Positions 55,153 through 63,553 are shown, counted from the stretch's first letter. The stretch: DNA of 64,000 nt from Shewanella sp. HN-41 (GCF_000217915.1 NZ_AFOZ01000014.1:434001-498000); one strand, 5' to 3'. Translations and numbers: made by a program. The notes: generated by a model from the letters alone, not told the origin.

Positions 55153-55267
55153 TACCAACGCCCCGCTTAGGGGCAATAACACGTGGGTTAAAATTAGGAG
55201 CGAAGCGACTGAGCCCACGTGTTATTGTCCCAGGGTGCTTGCGACCGGCTACAGCGGTTTGTTATGC
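55153..55267. other. attC-like recombination site (cassette gene D), long form
   Basis: 115 bases. Ends TACCAACGCCCCGCTTAGG and CAGCGGTTTGTTATGC align as complements, and inside lies a further exact 14-bp stem (55174-55187 with 55214-55227). Gene D's stop lies at its right edge. Its left end abuts the transposase remnant directly. Confidence 0.68.
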
Positions 55268-55268
55268 G

Positions 55269-55808
55269 TTAGCGCCGATGGTATAAAATACCAAGCGATC
55301 CTCGAACCCAGACTTCCTTGAACTCTGAACCAACTTCGAATGTATTAAAGTGCGCTTTTGATACATCCAATTTCACCGGCTCACTTGAGTTCGGAAGTGA
55401 AACGTATACATAGTAACTCATACCGCCTTTCGTACTCTTATATGTATCAAGTTCGACAACTGTACCTGTTAGATAAACTTCATCTTGGCTACCCACAAAA
55501 GCATTAAAGAACAGAACATAGCCGCCACTAAATAGTAATAGCAAAGCTGCAACCATTGAAGTCCATGCAATACCCTTAAATTTTCCAGCTTTACGTCGAA
55601 ATTTTGGTAGCTTGTAAAAATAAACGTAGAAAGATATGCCAAAGATTGGAATAGACAAATATTTAAAGGCCCAGTGATAAGGCGCATTCAAAACTGTGTC
55701 ATATAAAAAGTTGGGGACTATGGCAACAATTGCTACAAGAATAAAAAGCCAGTCTCCATACTTTTTTAGATAAAACTCCAAGGCCTCTCCTTTGACGCAT
55801 AACTTCAA
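55269..55808 (-). CDS. Cassette gene D: hypothetical membrane protein
   Basis: Up to 179 residues; TTG 55781 with GGAGAG upstream (170 residues, LEFYLKKYGDWLFILV) is a better start than TTG 55808, which overlaps the cassette core. About four membrane segments in the first 100 residues, then a soluble beta-rich domain (EVYLTGTVVELDTYKSTKGG). No family recognised. Flanked by the attC-like sites at 55153 and 55797. Confidence 0.58.
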   Translation of the reverse strand: MKLCVKGEALEFYLKKYGDWLFILVAIVAIVPNFLYDTVLNAPYHWAFKYLSIPIFGISFYVYFYKLPKFRRKAGKFKGIAWTSMVAALLLLFSGGYVLFFNAFVGSQDEVYLTGTVVELDTYKSTKGGMSYYVYVSLPNSSEPVKLDVSKAHFNTFEVGSEFKEVWVRGSLGILYHRR

Positions 55809-55883
55809 GTTAACGGGCTGGGCGTAGCGAAGCGGAGACCAGTCCAGTGAGCAACGCGAACGGCGTTGAACGCCTTGTTATGC
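55797..55883. other. attC-like recombination site (cassette E)
   Basis: 87 bases, left core GCATAAC and right core GTTATGC (55877-55883) are exact complements; inner parts AACGGGCTGGGCGTAGCG and GTTGAACGCC also pair imperfectly. The most symmetrical site of the array. Confidence 0.75.
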
Positions 55884-55945
55884 AGTATTGAAAAAATGAA
55901 CCCGATTTCGCCTCAGAAGTAACGACTGGTTTCTCGGACTAGCGT

Positions 55946-56176
55946 TCAACACTGTAAACAGAAAAAATGGTTGTAAGGAATTACCCACGACGGCGTTGAT
56001 GTGCAGAAGCTCATAATCGCTGCGTCGAAATTGCTGAAGCCCACGGCTAAAATGTTTGGCGTATTATGAGCGGGCACCACGCTGCAATAGTGAGCTGTAA
56101 ACAACACTGAACTTGCAGCTAACACCGCTTTAAAACTCGAATTCCCCGCAAAGCTACCAACGAATAAAAACTGCAT
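55946..56176 (-). CDS. Cassette E: small hypothetical protein
   Basis: A 76-residue open frame, the only candidate gene in cassette E. The ATG at 56176 is inside the boundary core (GTTATGC) with no ribosome-binding site, and the protein (MQFLFVGSFAGNSSFKAVLA) is Cys/Ser/Ala-rich, without a known family. It may be a chance frame in a gene-less cassette. Confidence 0.3.
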   Translation of the reverse strand: MQFLFVGSFAGNSSFKAVLAASSVLFTAHYCSVVPAHNTPNILAVGFSNFDAAIMSFCTSTPSWVIPYNHFFCLQC

Positions 56177-56215
56177 AACATTTTATTAGTGCGCATGCGC
56201 GTTTACCTTGTTGGA
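56173..56215. other. Cassette boundary / possible short attC or attI-like site
   Basis: GCATAAC core at 56173-56179 and TTGTTGGAC near 56207-56215, with the palindromic GCGCATGCGC between. Only 43 bases, shorter than usual for attC, so it may be a truncated site or the array's right end. Confidence 0.4.
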
Positions 56216-56287
56216 CCAGTGAAAACGCGCACAGTTAACTAGCTGTATGCAAAGAACTTATCAGCTTTCTATCAAATACACCACTTG

Positions 56288-56311
56288 GGAAAACGCGCAT
56301 GCGCGTTTTCC
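56288..56311. repeat. 24-bp perfect palindrome (GGAAAACGCGCA and complement)
   Basis: Half-site GGAAAACGCGCA followed directly by its complement. Related half-sites lie at 56189-56202, 56221-56230 and 56381-56391. Confidence 0.65.
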
Positions 56312-56558
56312 AAACCTATTAACTAATTTGGTTAAACCATATGTAGTTGATTTTAAATGGTTTTGATAATTTCAGATTGGAAAAACGCGCAAAATAATGG
56401 GTTTAAAACGCGAAAAGCTACTTAAATTTGAATATGACTGTATACCCATGGCTCTTCTCTGAACTGTTAGAGCAAGTAGTTCGTCAATTTTCGATTCACT
56501 AAATAAATGCTAGCAAGCTTTGGGGCAATAGCTTTTTAGCTGAATGAACAGCCAGAGG

Positions 56559-56578
56559 GGTAGTTAAGATTGGCATTG
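56559..56578 (+). repeat. Right copy of the 20-bp inverted repeat flanking the island
   Basis: GGTAGTTAAGATTGGCATTG, exact reverse complement of 52053-52072. Confidence 0.75.
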
Positions 56579-56583
56579 TTGCA

Positions 56584-56665
56584 CCAGTGACCTTCTAAAA
56601 CATGGGTGTTTTAGTAGAGCCCTCAGGGACGCTTCTTGTTAAATAAAGGGGCGGCGTGTCACTGG
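56584..56665. repeat. MITE-like element with terminal inverted repeats
   Basis: CCAGTGAC (56584-56591) and GTCACTGG (56658-56665) flank a 66-base core including AAAACATGGGTGTTTTAG. A non-autonomous repeat is likely; its sequence suggests a dispersed family. Confidence 0.45.
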
Positions 56666-56756
56666 GGAAGTAATGTCAATTAATGCGTAATGCGCGTAGC
56701 TCAACTGTCTTACTTTGGGGCAATTGCGTTTCAGAGGGTCCTTTATATTCAGAAAA

Positions 56757-57269
56757 TTAGCTGTAATACACTTCGGCCTGGTTATTACGCTGCCGCTCTT
56801 CATTTTTCTCGCTGGCTTCTTTAATCAGTTCTACTTTTTGAGCCTGAAGCAATGCGATTTGCTTGGTTTTTTCTTCCTCGGATAAAGTGTTATCGGCGGC
56901 GATTTTGGCCATTTCCTCTTCGAGTTGTTTCAGTTTTTCCCTATCCACGCCTGTGCGTTTATCGAGAATTGCCTGCATCGCTTCTTCTAGTCTATTGGTT
57001 GGTTTTTCTGGTTCAGAGGTTCCAGCAATGGCTTGTACATTCTCCGTATAGCCTTGTTTGGCATTGGGCGCGAGGTGACTATAGGTATCGGCTGTTGCAA
57101 CAGGCGCAGTAGAAGAGAGCGTGACTGAATCTTGGCTTGCCGCTGAACCCGATGTGGTCATTGAAGATGAATTATTGGCTTGGCTACTCTGGCTCGATTT
57201 GAGTTGTGTGAGTGCCACATTGGCATAGTTCTTAGCAATGGTATAGCTATTGGGGTTGATGGTGCTCAT
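56757..57269 (-). CDS. Hypothetical coiled-coil protein
   Basis: A 170-residue hydrophilic protein: a Ser/Thr/Gln-rich N-terminal half (ALTQLKSSQSSQANNSSS) and a C-terminal helical half with heptads (REKLKQLEEEMAKIAADNTL then SEEEKTKQIALLQAQKVELI). No signal or membrane segment. The QDSVTLSSTA segment resembles a motif of flagella-associated regulators (FlgM-like) but too weakly to assign. Not part of the island's cassette pattern; codon use looks like the host. Confidence 0.65.
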   Translation of the reverse strand: MSTINPNSYTIAKNYANVALTQLKSSQSSQANNSSSMTTSGSAASQDSVTLSSTAPVATADTYSHLAPNAKQGYTENVQAIAGTSEPEKPTNRLEEAMQAILDKRTGVDREKLKQLEEEMAKIAADNTLSEEEKTKQIALLQAQKVELIKEASEKNEERQRNNQAEVYYS

Positions 57270-57493
57270 GTCCGATTCCTTTACGTATGGCCCAGTGGTT
57301 GCGATTAAGTCCCTTTGTACCTTTGATGTTAATGCTGTGCGGTTAAATGGCGCTACCGGGCGTTTGAACTCAATCTAATTACCGCACATTTTTAATAAGC
57401 AAGTTAGAGGCCAAGCTTGATTCATCTGTGATTAACTTATTGGAGTACGTTTGAACCAGACTTCTCGAAAATATTTATACAAAAATTTGATCC

Positions 57494-57534
57494 TTGTACA
57501 ACTATGGACCGTAATACTGTCCATAGTTATACAA
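57494..57534. promoter_or_regulatory. Large inverted repeat: candidate MerR/LitR operator of the photolyase operon
   Basis: TTGTACAACTATGGAC (57494-57509) and GTCCATAGTTATACAA (57519-57534) are complements at 15 of 16 positions around a 9-base spacer. It lies 12 bases before the ATG 57546. MerR-type LitR/CarH regulators bind TGTACA-type repeats next to photolyase genes, and a LitR-like gene is in the operon. Confidence 0.7.
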
Positions 57535-57545
57535 CGAGTCTTCTT

Positions 57546-58499
57546 ATGTACAAGTTTAACCCGCAGCGAATTCAGATTGGGATCAGTGCTTGCTTATTGG
57601 GGGAGAAGGTTCGTTTCGATGGTGGCCATAAAAACTCTTCCTACTGTAATCAAGAGATTGCGCCATTTTTTGATTATGTGCCAGTTTGCCCTGAAATGGC
57701 GATTGGCCTTGGTGCGCCCCGTAAAAGTATCCGTCTAGTCCGTGATGGTGAAACCATCTTGGTTCAGAGCGGTGACGGTAGCTTAGATGTGACCGACAGG
57801 CTCAATGAATACAGCGAAAACAAGGTTCAGGAGCTCGACTTCCTCGGCGGGTATTTGCTCTGTGCTAAGTCGCCAACCTGCGGCATGGAACGGGTCACTG
57901 AGTACAAAATTGGCACCAACAATGGATCTAAGTCGGGGATTGGTGTGTTTGCCCGCAAGTTGATGGAGCGTTACCCATTATTACCCGTGGAAGAAGAAGG
58001 CCGCTTGCATGACATGGTGCTGCGGGATAACTTTTTCACCCGCGTTTATGCCTATCACGATTGGCACCTTATGCGGCATGAAGGGCTGACTAAGCATAGG
58101 TTAGTGAAGTTTCATTCCCGCTATAAATATCTGTTAATGGCACATAGCCCAATATGGTATCGCGAGCTTGGGTCGATAGTGGCCAATATTGAGGATCTTG
58201 AGCAAAGCGCGACCCACTACTTTGACGGCTTTATGGCGGCGCTGAAAATCAATGCGACCCGTAAAAACCATACCAGTACGCTGCAGCATATTCAGGGTTA
58301 CTTTAAAAAGCATCTGAGCAAAGAGCAAAAGACAGAACTGTCTGAAGCTATTATGAAATATCGCCAAGGCCTATTGCCTCTGTTAGTCCCCATCACGCTG
58401 ATTAACCATTACCTGCGGGAATTTCCGACGCCTTATATTGAAGAACAAGTGTATTTAAATCCTCACCCAGAGGCGTTAAAGCTGCGCTATGCCTATTAG
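57546..58499 (+). CDS. DUF523-DUF1722 fusion protein (YbgA-like)
   Basis: A 317-residue protein: DUF523 (residues 1-150; IGISACLLGEKVRFDGGHK and AKSPTCGMERV with conserved Cys) and DUF1722 (about 185-310; KHRLVKFHSRYKYLLMAHSP), the domain of E. coli YbgA, which lies next to photolyase (phr) there too. Function unknown; association with photolyase suggests a role in DNA damage or light response. Start 57546 is chosen because the conserved part begins there; ATG 57504 lies in the operator. Confidence 0.85.
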   Translation: MYKFNPQRIQIGISACLLGEKVRFDGGHKNSSYCNQEIAPFFDYVPVCPEMAIGLGAPRKSIRLVRDGETILVQSGDGSLDVTDRLNEYSENKVQELDFLGGYLLCAKSPTCGMERVTEYKIGTNNGSKSGIGVFARKLMERYPLLPVEEEGRLHDMVLRDNFFTRVYAYHDWHLMRHEGLTKHRLVKFHSRYKYLLMAHSPIWYRELGSIVANIEDLEQSATHYFDGFMAALKINATRKNHTSTLQHIQGYFKKHLSKEQKTELSEAIMKYRQGLLPLLVPITLINHYLREFPTPYIEEQVYLNPHPEALKLRYAY

Positions 58500-58539
58500 T
58501 CGTTGTTTTCTACGCCACAAAAAAGAGTAAGTGATTAAT

Positions 58540-59541
58540 ATGAAAAAAGATTTACCCTTAATCAGCGATGACGAAACCTTACTGCCTATAGGTGAAGTGT
58601 CGGCATTAACGGGCGTGAATGCCGTGACCTTAAGGGCATGGCAGCGCCGTTTTGGTTTAGTGATCCCCAAGCGCACACCTAAGGGGCACAGGCTATATAC
58701 GAGCGAAAATATCCAAGAAATCCATGAGATTAATGCATGGCTAGCTAAAGGCGTTGCGATTAGCAAGGTTAAACCTTTGCTGACGAGTACTGCCAAATCT
58801 TCGTCTACAGAAATGGTTGAACCTCAAGTTGTCGAGCTGTGGGGCGAGCAAATGACTACGTTGAATACGGCAGTGTTCGACTTCAATCAGCGCAAATTGC
58901 AGCAGATATTGGATGAGGCATTTAGTTTATATCCTTTTCAATTAGTGAAAGAAAAGTTACTGCAACCTTGGCTTAATCAACTCGATGACTTAGTGGATGA
59001 ACGGCTCGATGCCGAACTCATTATGGCGTGGTTAAAGAGCGAATTACTCAGCCGAGTAGGCGGGCGTTATGCTTTTACTGGGCAGCCAGCCGCGGCGCGC
59101 ATTGCTGTGGTGCAGTTATCCCACGGCGCTGCAACACCGCCTAACTCTAGTCGTACTAAAAGCTTGTATTCTCTGCTGCTATCCCTCGAGTTAGCGTCGC
59201 TTAGGGTATCGGTTATCGACCTTGGCGAGCAGGCCATAGGCCATTTACCGCTGCTGCGAGGCCGGCTTAAGCTCGATGCGCTCCTGCTTATTCCTGATCC
59301 AAATCATTCCGGTTCTGAGCAGGCTGAAATGCTCACTGTGCTGACACAAATGAGTTTCCCCTGTCGATTTGTTGGCCCCTTTGCGCCGACTTTGACTTCC
59401 TTATCGGCTTTCTGGGCGCCTTCGATTGCTGACTTGATTGGGCAAATATCGACTCGCTCGGTGGGGAAGGTCAACAGAAGTCACAAAGGCAAAGGGAAAA
59501 GCGAGCAGGGCAATAGTGGGGAACACAATGATATCAGCTAA
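58540..59541 (+). CDS. MerR family regulator with cobalamin-binding-like domain (LitR/CarH type)
   Basis: A 333-residue MerR-type protein: winged helix at residues 14-80 (GEVSALTGVNAVTLRAWQRR), then a linker and a C-terminal alpha/beta domain (about 180-310) shaped like a B12-binding domain. LitR and CarH use coenzyme B12 as a light sensor. The usual B12-binding His motif (DxHxxG) is not evident, with VQLSHGAATPP in that region, so B12 binding is uncertain. Its end overlaps the photolyase start by 14 bases. GTG 58531 is another possible start. Confidence 0.85.
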   Translation: MKKDLPLISDDETLLPIGEVSALTGVNAVTLRAWQRRFGLVIPKRTPKGHRLYTSENIQEIHEINAWLAKGVAISKVKPLLTSTAKSSSTEMVEPQVVELWGEQMTTLNTAVFDFNQRKLQQILDEAFSLYPFQLVKEKLLQPWLNQLDDLVDERLDAELIMAWLKSELLSRVGGRYAFTGQPAAARIAVVQLSHGAATPPNSSRTKSLYSLLLSLELASLRVSVIDLGEQAIGHLPLLRGRLKLDALLLIPDPNHSGSEQAEMLTVLTQMSFPCRFVGPFAPTLTSLSAFWAPSIADLIGQISTRSVGKVNRSHKGKGKSEQGNSGEHNDIS

Positions 59542-61036
59542 CCATCCAATAAAATCAGCTCATCATTCAACCCCAAAAGAAGCGCAGGGCAATAATGCAC
59601 TGATGTGGTTTCGCCAGGATTTACGCCTTGCCGATAATCAAGCGCTAACCGCCGCTTGCGATTGGGCGCGGGCGAATAGCGTGGCACTTAAGGCCATTTA
59701 CATCGCTACCCCAAGCCAGTGGCAACGCCATGATGTGGCGCCCATCCAGTTAGATTTTATCGAACGTCACATCAATTTACTTGCCCAAGGGCTGGCGAGT
59801 CTGGGTATTACATTCGAATTAATTCAGCTAGATACCTTTGCCGATGTGCCTAGGTTTCTCGGTCATTACTGTCTACAGCAGGGTATTGGCCGCGTGTTTG
59901 CCGGCAGTGAGCCTGAGATTAATGAGCAACAGCGCGACCAAGCCTGTATTCAGGTGGGTATCCCTCTAGTGTTAACCGAAGAGCATTGTTTGCTTAAGCC
60001 GGGCACAGTGCTGAACTTGTCCGGCGACATGTATAAGGTGTTCACGCCTTTTAGCCGTAAGTGGCGAGAAATTGCCGCCCGCCATGCCATTTTGCCGCTT
60101 CCAGTTCCGGCGCCGCTTGGACCTGTGTTGGCCGAGCCAAAGCCGCTTTTATTTAACCATGTCACTAAAGTATCGAGTGAATTTTGGGCAGCGGGAGAAG
60201 GGCAGGCAAAGCTTTTACTCTCGGCATTTATTCAACAGAAAGTGCAGGATTATAAGCAAGATAGGGATTTTCCTGCCATCGATGGCACCAGTTCAATGTC
60301 ACCCTATCTGGCCATTGGTGTGGTTAGCCCAAGACAATGTGTTGCCGCGCTGCTGCATCACTTTCCTGAGGTGATTGCCGATGACACTAGCCCAGCCCGT
60401 ACTTGGTTAAATGAGCTTACCTGGCGTGAGTTTTATCGTCATTTGCTGGTGGCGTTTCCTGACTTATCTAAGAGTCACAATTTCAATCGGCAAGCCGACC
60501 ATGTGCAGTGGCGCAACAATCCGCAGGAGTTTGCCGCTTGGTGTGAAGGTCGTACAGGCTATCCGATTATCGATGCGGCAATGCGCCAACTCAATCAAAC
60601 GGGTTGGATGCACAACCGTTTGCGTATGGTGGTGGCGAGTTTCCTGACTAAACATCTGCTGATCGATTGGCGTTGGGGCGAGCGTTATTTCCGCCAAAAG
60701 CTCATCGATGGTGATTTAGCCGCGAATAATGGCGGCTGGCAGTGGTCCGCTGGTTGTGGCTGCGATGCCCAGCCCTATTTCCGCATTTTTAATCCTATGA
60801 GCCAGAGTGAAAAGTTTGATCCAGATGGCAGCTTCATCCGTAAGTACTTACCAGAGCTCGCATCTTGGGGAATTAAGCAATTACATCAACCCAGTACAGC
60901 GCAGACACCGTCCTTGTTTGAACCGCCGTTATTCAACACTCAAACGGCTTACCCGAGTGCGATTGTCGAGCACAGTGCAGCAAGAGCAAGGGCGTTAACC
61001 GTACTAGGCGTATTGAAAAAGGCCGCGGCCCAATAA
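59528..61036 (+). CDS. phrB: Deoxyribodipyrimidine photolyase (CPD)
   Basis: A 502-residue class I photolyase. N-terminal antenna domain (MWFRQDLRLADNQALTAACD; residues about 25-160) and FAD domain (TWLNELTWREFYRHLLVAFP; GRTGYPIIDAAMRQLNQTGW; WQWSAGCGCDAQPYFRIFNP). It repairs cyclobutane pyrimidine dimers with blue light. Start 59528 (MISANHP) overlaps merR; the frame open from 59438 is within merR, and the conserved part begins near 59600. Translation is coupled to the regulator. Confidence 0.94.
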   Translation: MISANHPIKSAHHSTPKEAQGNNALMWFRQDLRLADNQALTAACDWARANSVALKAIYIATPSQWQRHDVAPIQLDFIERHINLLAQGLASLGITFELIQLDTFADVPRFLGHYCLQQGIGRVFAGSEPEINEQQRDQACIQVGIPLVLTEEHCLLKPGTVLNLSGDMYKVFTPFSRKWREIAARHAILPLPVPAPLGPVLAEPKPLLFNHVTKVSSEFWAAGEGQAKLLLSAFIQQKVQDYKQDRDFPAIDGTSSMSPYLAIGVVSPRQCVAALLHHFPEVIADDTSPARTWLNELTWREFYRHLLVAFPDLSKSHNFNRQADHVQWRNNPQEFAAWCEGRTGYPIIDAAMRQLNQTGWMHNRLRMVVASFLTKHLLIDWRWGERYFRQKLIDGDLAANNGGWQWSAGCGCDAQPYFRIFNPMSQSEKFDPDGSFIRKYLPELASWGIKQLHQPSTAQTPSLFEPPLFNTQTAYPSAIVEHSAARARALTVLGVLKKAAAQ

Positions 61037-61059
61037 ATAGGATCAGGAGCAATAACCAG

Positions 61060-61506
61060 ATGACAAACCAAGTGACGACTGAGACTAATACGCTTGTTGA
61101 TGATTTTATTCAGCTTTATCAAGCTTTGAATAAAGATAACTTGCATTTGTTAGCTCAGGTTTATGACGACAGTATTAGCTTTACCGATCCTATGCATCAA
61201 ATCACCGGGCTAGCATCGTTAACTCAGTACTTCGCGAAGTTATATAAGAATGTTAAGCATATTCAGTTTGAGATCAAAGAAGTACAGCAGGATGCGAATC
61301 AAGCTGCGCTATTTTGGCAGATGCAATATTGCCACCCTAAGTTGAATAAAGGCGGACTTATCCGTGTCGATGGCATGAGCCAACTTAAATTCAACGACAA
61401 GATTTATTTTCACAGGGATTACTTCGACCTAGGGCAAATGTTGTATGAGCATTTGCCTTGCATGGGCGGCCTTATCCGCTTGCTCAAAGACAGGGCGGCT
61501 AAGTAA
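61060..61506 (+). CDS. NTF2-like/SnoaL-type protein
   Basis: A 148-residue protein with the small alpha+beta cone fold of NTF2-like proteins: DFIQLYQALNKDNLHLLAQV at the N-terminus and FHRDYFDLGQMLYEHLPCMG at the end. Homologues recur in the phr-SDR-amine oxidase-DUF1365 clusters. Could bind a hydrophobic ligand. Its stop overlaps the SDR start (TAATG). Confidence 0.85.
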   Translation: MTNQVTTETNTLVDDFIQLYQALNKDNLHLLAQVYDDSISFTDPMHQITGLASLTQYFAKLYKNVKHIQFEIKEVQQDANQAALFWQMQYCHPKLNKGGLIRVDGMSQLKFNDKIYFHRDYFDLGQMLYEHLPCMGGLIRLLKDRAAK

Positions 61507-62306
61507 TGGACGTTGTTAAGCCATTGAAAATAAATTCAGTGCTGATTACAGGTGCAAGCTCAGGCATTGGGCTGCAACTGGCGCAGGATTATTTAGCCTT
61601 AGGTTGGCACGTCATTGCCTGTGGCCGCTCCCAAGAAAGATTAGATGCGTTAGCCTTGAATGAACTCGTAGGTGCCACGCTGTTAATTTTTGATATATCC
61701 CAGCGCGACCAAGTTCAACAAGCTGGCCAAGATTTAGCCGAGCTATTGGCGAAAACCGATTGCCAGCTCGATTTGGTGATTTTGAATGCCGGCAGTTGTG
61801 AGTACATAGACGATGCGAAGGCCTTCGATGATGTGTTATTCGAGCGCGTCGTCCATACCAATTTGATTGCGATGGGATATTGCCTCGGGGCATTTTTACC
61901 TTTAATGCCAAGGGGTTCACGTATTGGCTTAATGAGTTCCAGCGCTATTTATCTGCCTTTCCCTCGCGCGCAAGCCTACGGCGCCTCTAAAGCTGGCGTG
62001 CAGTATTTAGCCTCGAGTCTCGCGCTTGATCTTGCCAAGAATGACATAGGCGTGAGCTTGGTTTGCCCTGGTTTTGTGGCGACACCACTGACCGCAAAAA
62101 ATGATTTTTCTATGCCAATGCAAGTGAGTGTACAAACCGCTTCTAAGGCGATACGTAATGGGCTGAAAGGTGGCAAGCGCGAGATCCATTTTCCGCGACG
62201 CTTTACTTATCCATTGAAATTAATGTCGTTTTTACCTGCCTTTGTATGGCAAAAAATGATTGCAAACGATACTCAAGCCAAGCCGCTTAAGGACAAGAGT
62301 GTATGA
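61506..62306 (+). CDS. Short-chain dehydrogenase/reductase
   Basis: A 266-residue classical SDR: GASSGIGLQLAQ at the N-terminus (Rossmann loop), NAG motif (LNAGSCEYIDD), Ser (MSSSAIYLP), and the YGASKAG active site (YxxxK). Oxidoreductase on an unknown substrate, probably lipid-related in this operon. Start overlaps the NTF2-like stop; its stop overlaps the next start by ATGA. Confidence 0.92.
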   Translation: MDVVKPLKINSVLITGASSGIGLQLAQDYLALGWHVIACGRSQERLDALALNELVGATLLIFDISQRDQVQQAGQDLAELLAKTDCQLDLVILNAGSCEYIDDAKAFDDVLFERVVHTNLIAMGYCLGAFLPLMPRGSRIGLMSSSAIYLPFPRAQAYGASKAGVQYLASSLALDLAKNDIGVSLVCPGFVATPLTAKNDFSMPMQVSVQTASKAIRNGLKGGKREIHFPRRFTYPLKLMSFLPAFVWQKMIANDTQAKPLKDKSV

Positions 62307-63553
62307 AAAATATCGCCATCGTCGGCACCGGCATTTCTGGATTAACCTGCGGCCATCTATTAAGCGAGTCGCATAAGATCACAGTGTTTGAGGCCAATGA
62401 CTATATTGGCGGCCATACGGCGACAGTCGATGTGGAGCACCAAGGACAAACCTACGCCATAGACACAGGTTTTATCGTGTTCAACGACAGAACCTATCCA
62501 CGATTTGAACGTTTATTGGCTCGCCTCAATGTCAGCATATTACCGACTGAGATGAGTTTCAGCGTCCATAATGCGCTGACAGGGCTTGAATATAATGGCC
62601 ACAATTTAGGGAGTTTGTTTGCCCAAAAGCGTAACCTGCTGAATCCGCGCTTTTGGGCCTTTTTAAAAGAAATTCTACGCTTCAATAAAGGCTGTAAGGC
62701 ACTCTATCAACAGGATATTTACCCTGAAGGTAACTTAGGTGAATATTTAGACAGTGAAAACTTTTCGCGCTTTTTTGCCGAGCACTATATTTTGCCCATG
62801 GGGGCGGCGATTTGGTCTTCGAGCATAGAAGATATGCGCGCGTTTTCGTTGAAGTTTTTTATTCGTTTCTTCCAGCACCATGGTTTATTAAATGTCAGTG
62901 ATAGACCCCAGTGGTATGTGTTAAAGGGCGGTTCACGGAGTTATATTCCTGATCTTATTGCGCCCTTTAAAGACAATATTCGCCTTAACTCCCCCGTGAC
63001 GGGTATTGAACGCCATGGCAATGGGGTGAAGCTAGCGGTTAACGGTGAATGGTTGGAATTCGATGAGGTGATTTTAGCCTGTCATAGCGACCAAGCACTG
63101 CGGATGTTAAACGATCCCACGCCAACAGAACGCGCCATTCTAGGCGATCTCAGCTATCAGAATAACGATGTGGTGCTGCATATGGATACAAGTATCTTGC
63201 CTAAGCGAAAAGTGGCTTGGGCGAGTTGGAACTATCGGCTTGACGGCAATCTAAAACGTCCAGCGTCAGTGACTTACAACATGAACATACTGCAGCAGTT
63301 GCCAGCTAATGCGCCGACGTTTTGTGTCACCTTGAATCAGTCAGAGTTGATTGATGAGGCGAAAGTGATACGCCGTTTCAATTATGCCCACCCAGTGTTT
63401 AACGAAGCTAGCCTTAAGGCCCAGGGCCGCCGTGAGGAAATATCCGGTCAAAATCATACTCATTTTGCAGGAGCCTATTGGCACAATGGTTTCCATGAAG
63501 ATGGTGTTCGCAGTGCACTGGATGTGTGTGCCCATTTTGGTGTCAGCCTATGA
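62303..63553 (+). CDS. FAD-dependent amine-oxidase-like protein (COG2907)
   Basis: A 416-residue NAD/FAD-binding protein: N-terminal Rossmann motif GTGISGLTCGHLL, then FEANDYIGGHT and DTGFIVFNDRTYPRFERLL, and C-terminal GAYWHNGFHEDGVRSA. COG2907 proteins occur beside DUF1365 and cyclopropane fatty acid synthase-like genes, and in some bacteria belong to the singlet-oxygen response. Probably acts on membrane fatty acids. ATGA overlaps join it to SDR and DUF1365. Confidence 0.9.
   Translation: MKNIAIVGTGISGLTCGHLLSESHKITVFEANDYIGGHTATVDVEHQGQTYAIDTGFIVFNDRTYPRFERLLARLNVSILPTEMSFSVHNALTGLEYNGHNLGSLFAQKRNLLNPRFWAFLKEILRFNKGCKALYQQDIYPEGNLGEYLDSENFSRFFAEHYILPMGAAIWSSSIEDMRAFSLKFFIRFFQHHGLLNVSDRPQWYVLKGGSRSYIPDLIAPFKDNIRLNSPVTGIERHGNGVKLAVNGEWLEFDEVILACHSDQALRMLNDPTPTERAILGDLSYQNNDVVLHMDTSILPKRKVAWASWNYRLDGNLKRPASVTYNMNILQQLPANAPTFCVTLNQSELIDEAKVIRRFNYAHPVFNEASLKAQGRREEISGQNHTHFAGAYWHNGFHEDGVRSALDVCAHFGVSL

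Larger units (their letters stand above)
56180..56756. other. Gene-free right flank of the island: repeats
   Basis: No gene is supported. It holds the 24-bp palindrome at 56288-56311, several AAAACGCGC copies (56222, 56290, 56385, 56405 region), the 20-bp repeat copy at 56559 and the inverted-repeat element at 56584-56665. Confidence 0.6.

Noticed and set aside
55089-55286. Plus-strand ORF through the transposase-attC junction
   Set aside because: It is a shadow frame and part of the region is a recombination site.
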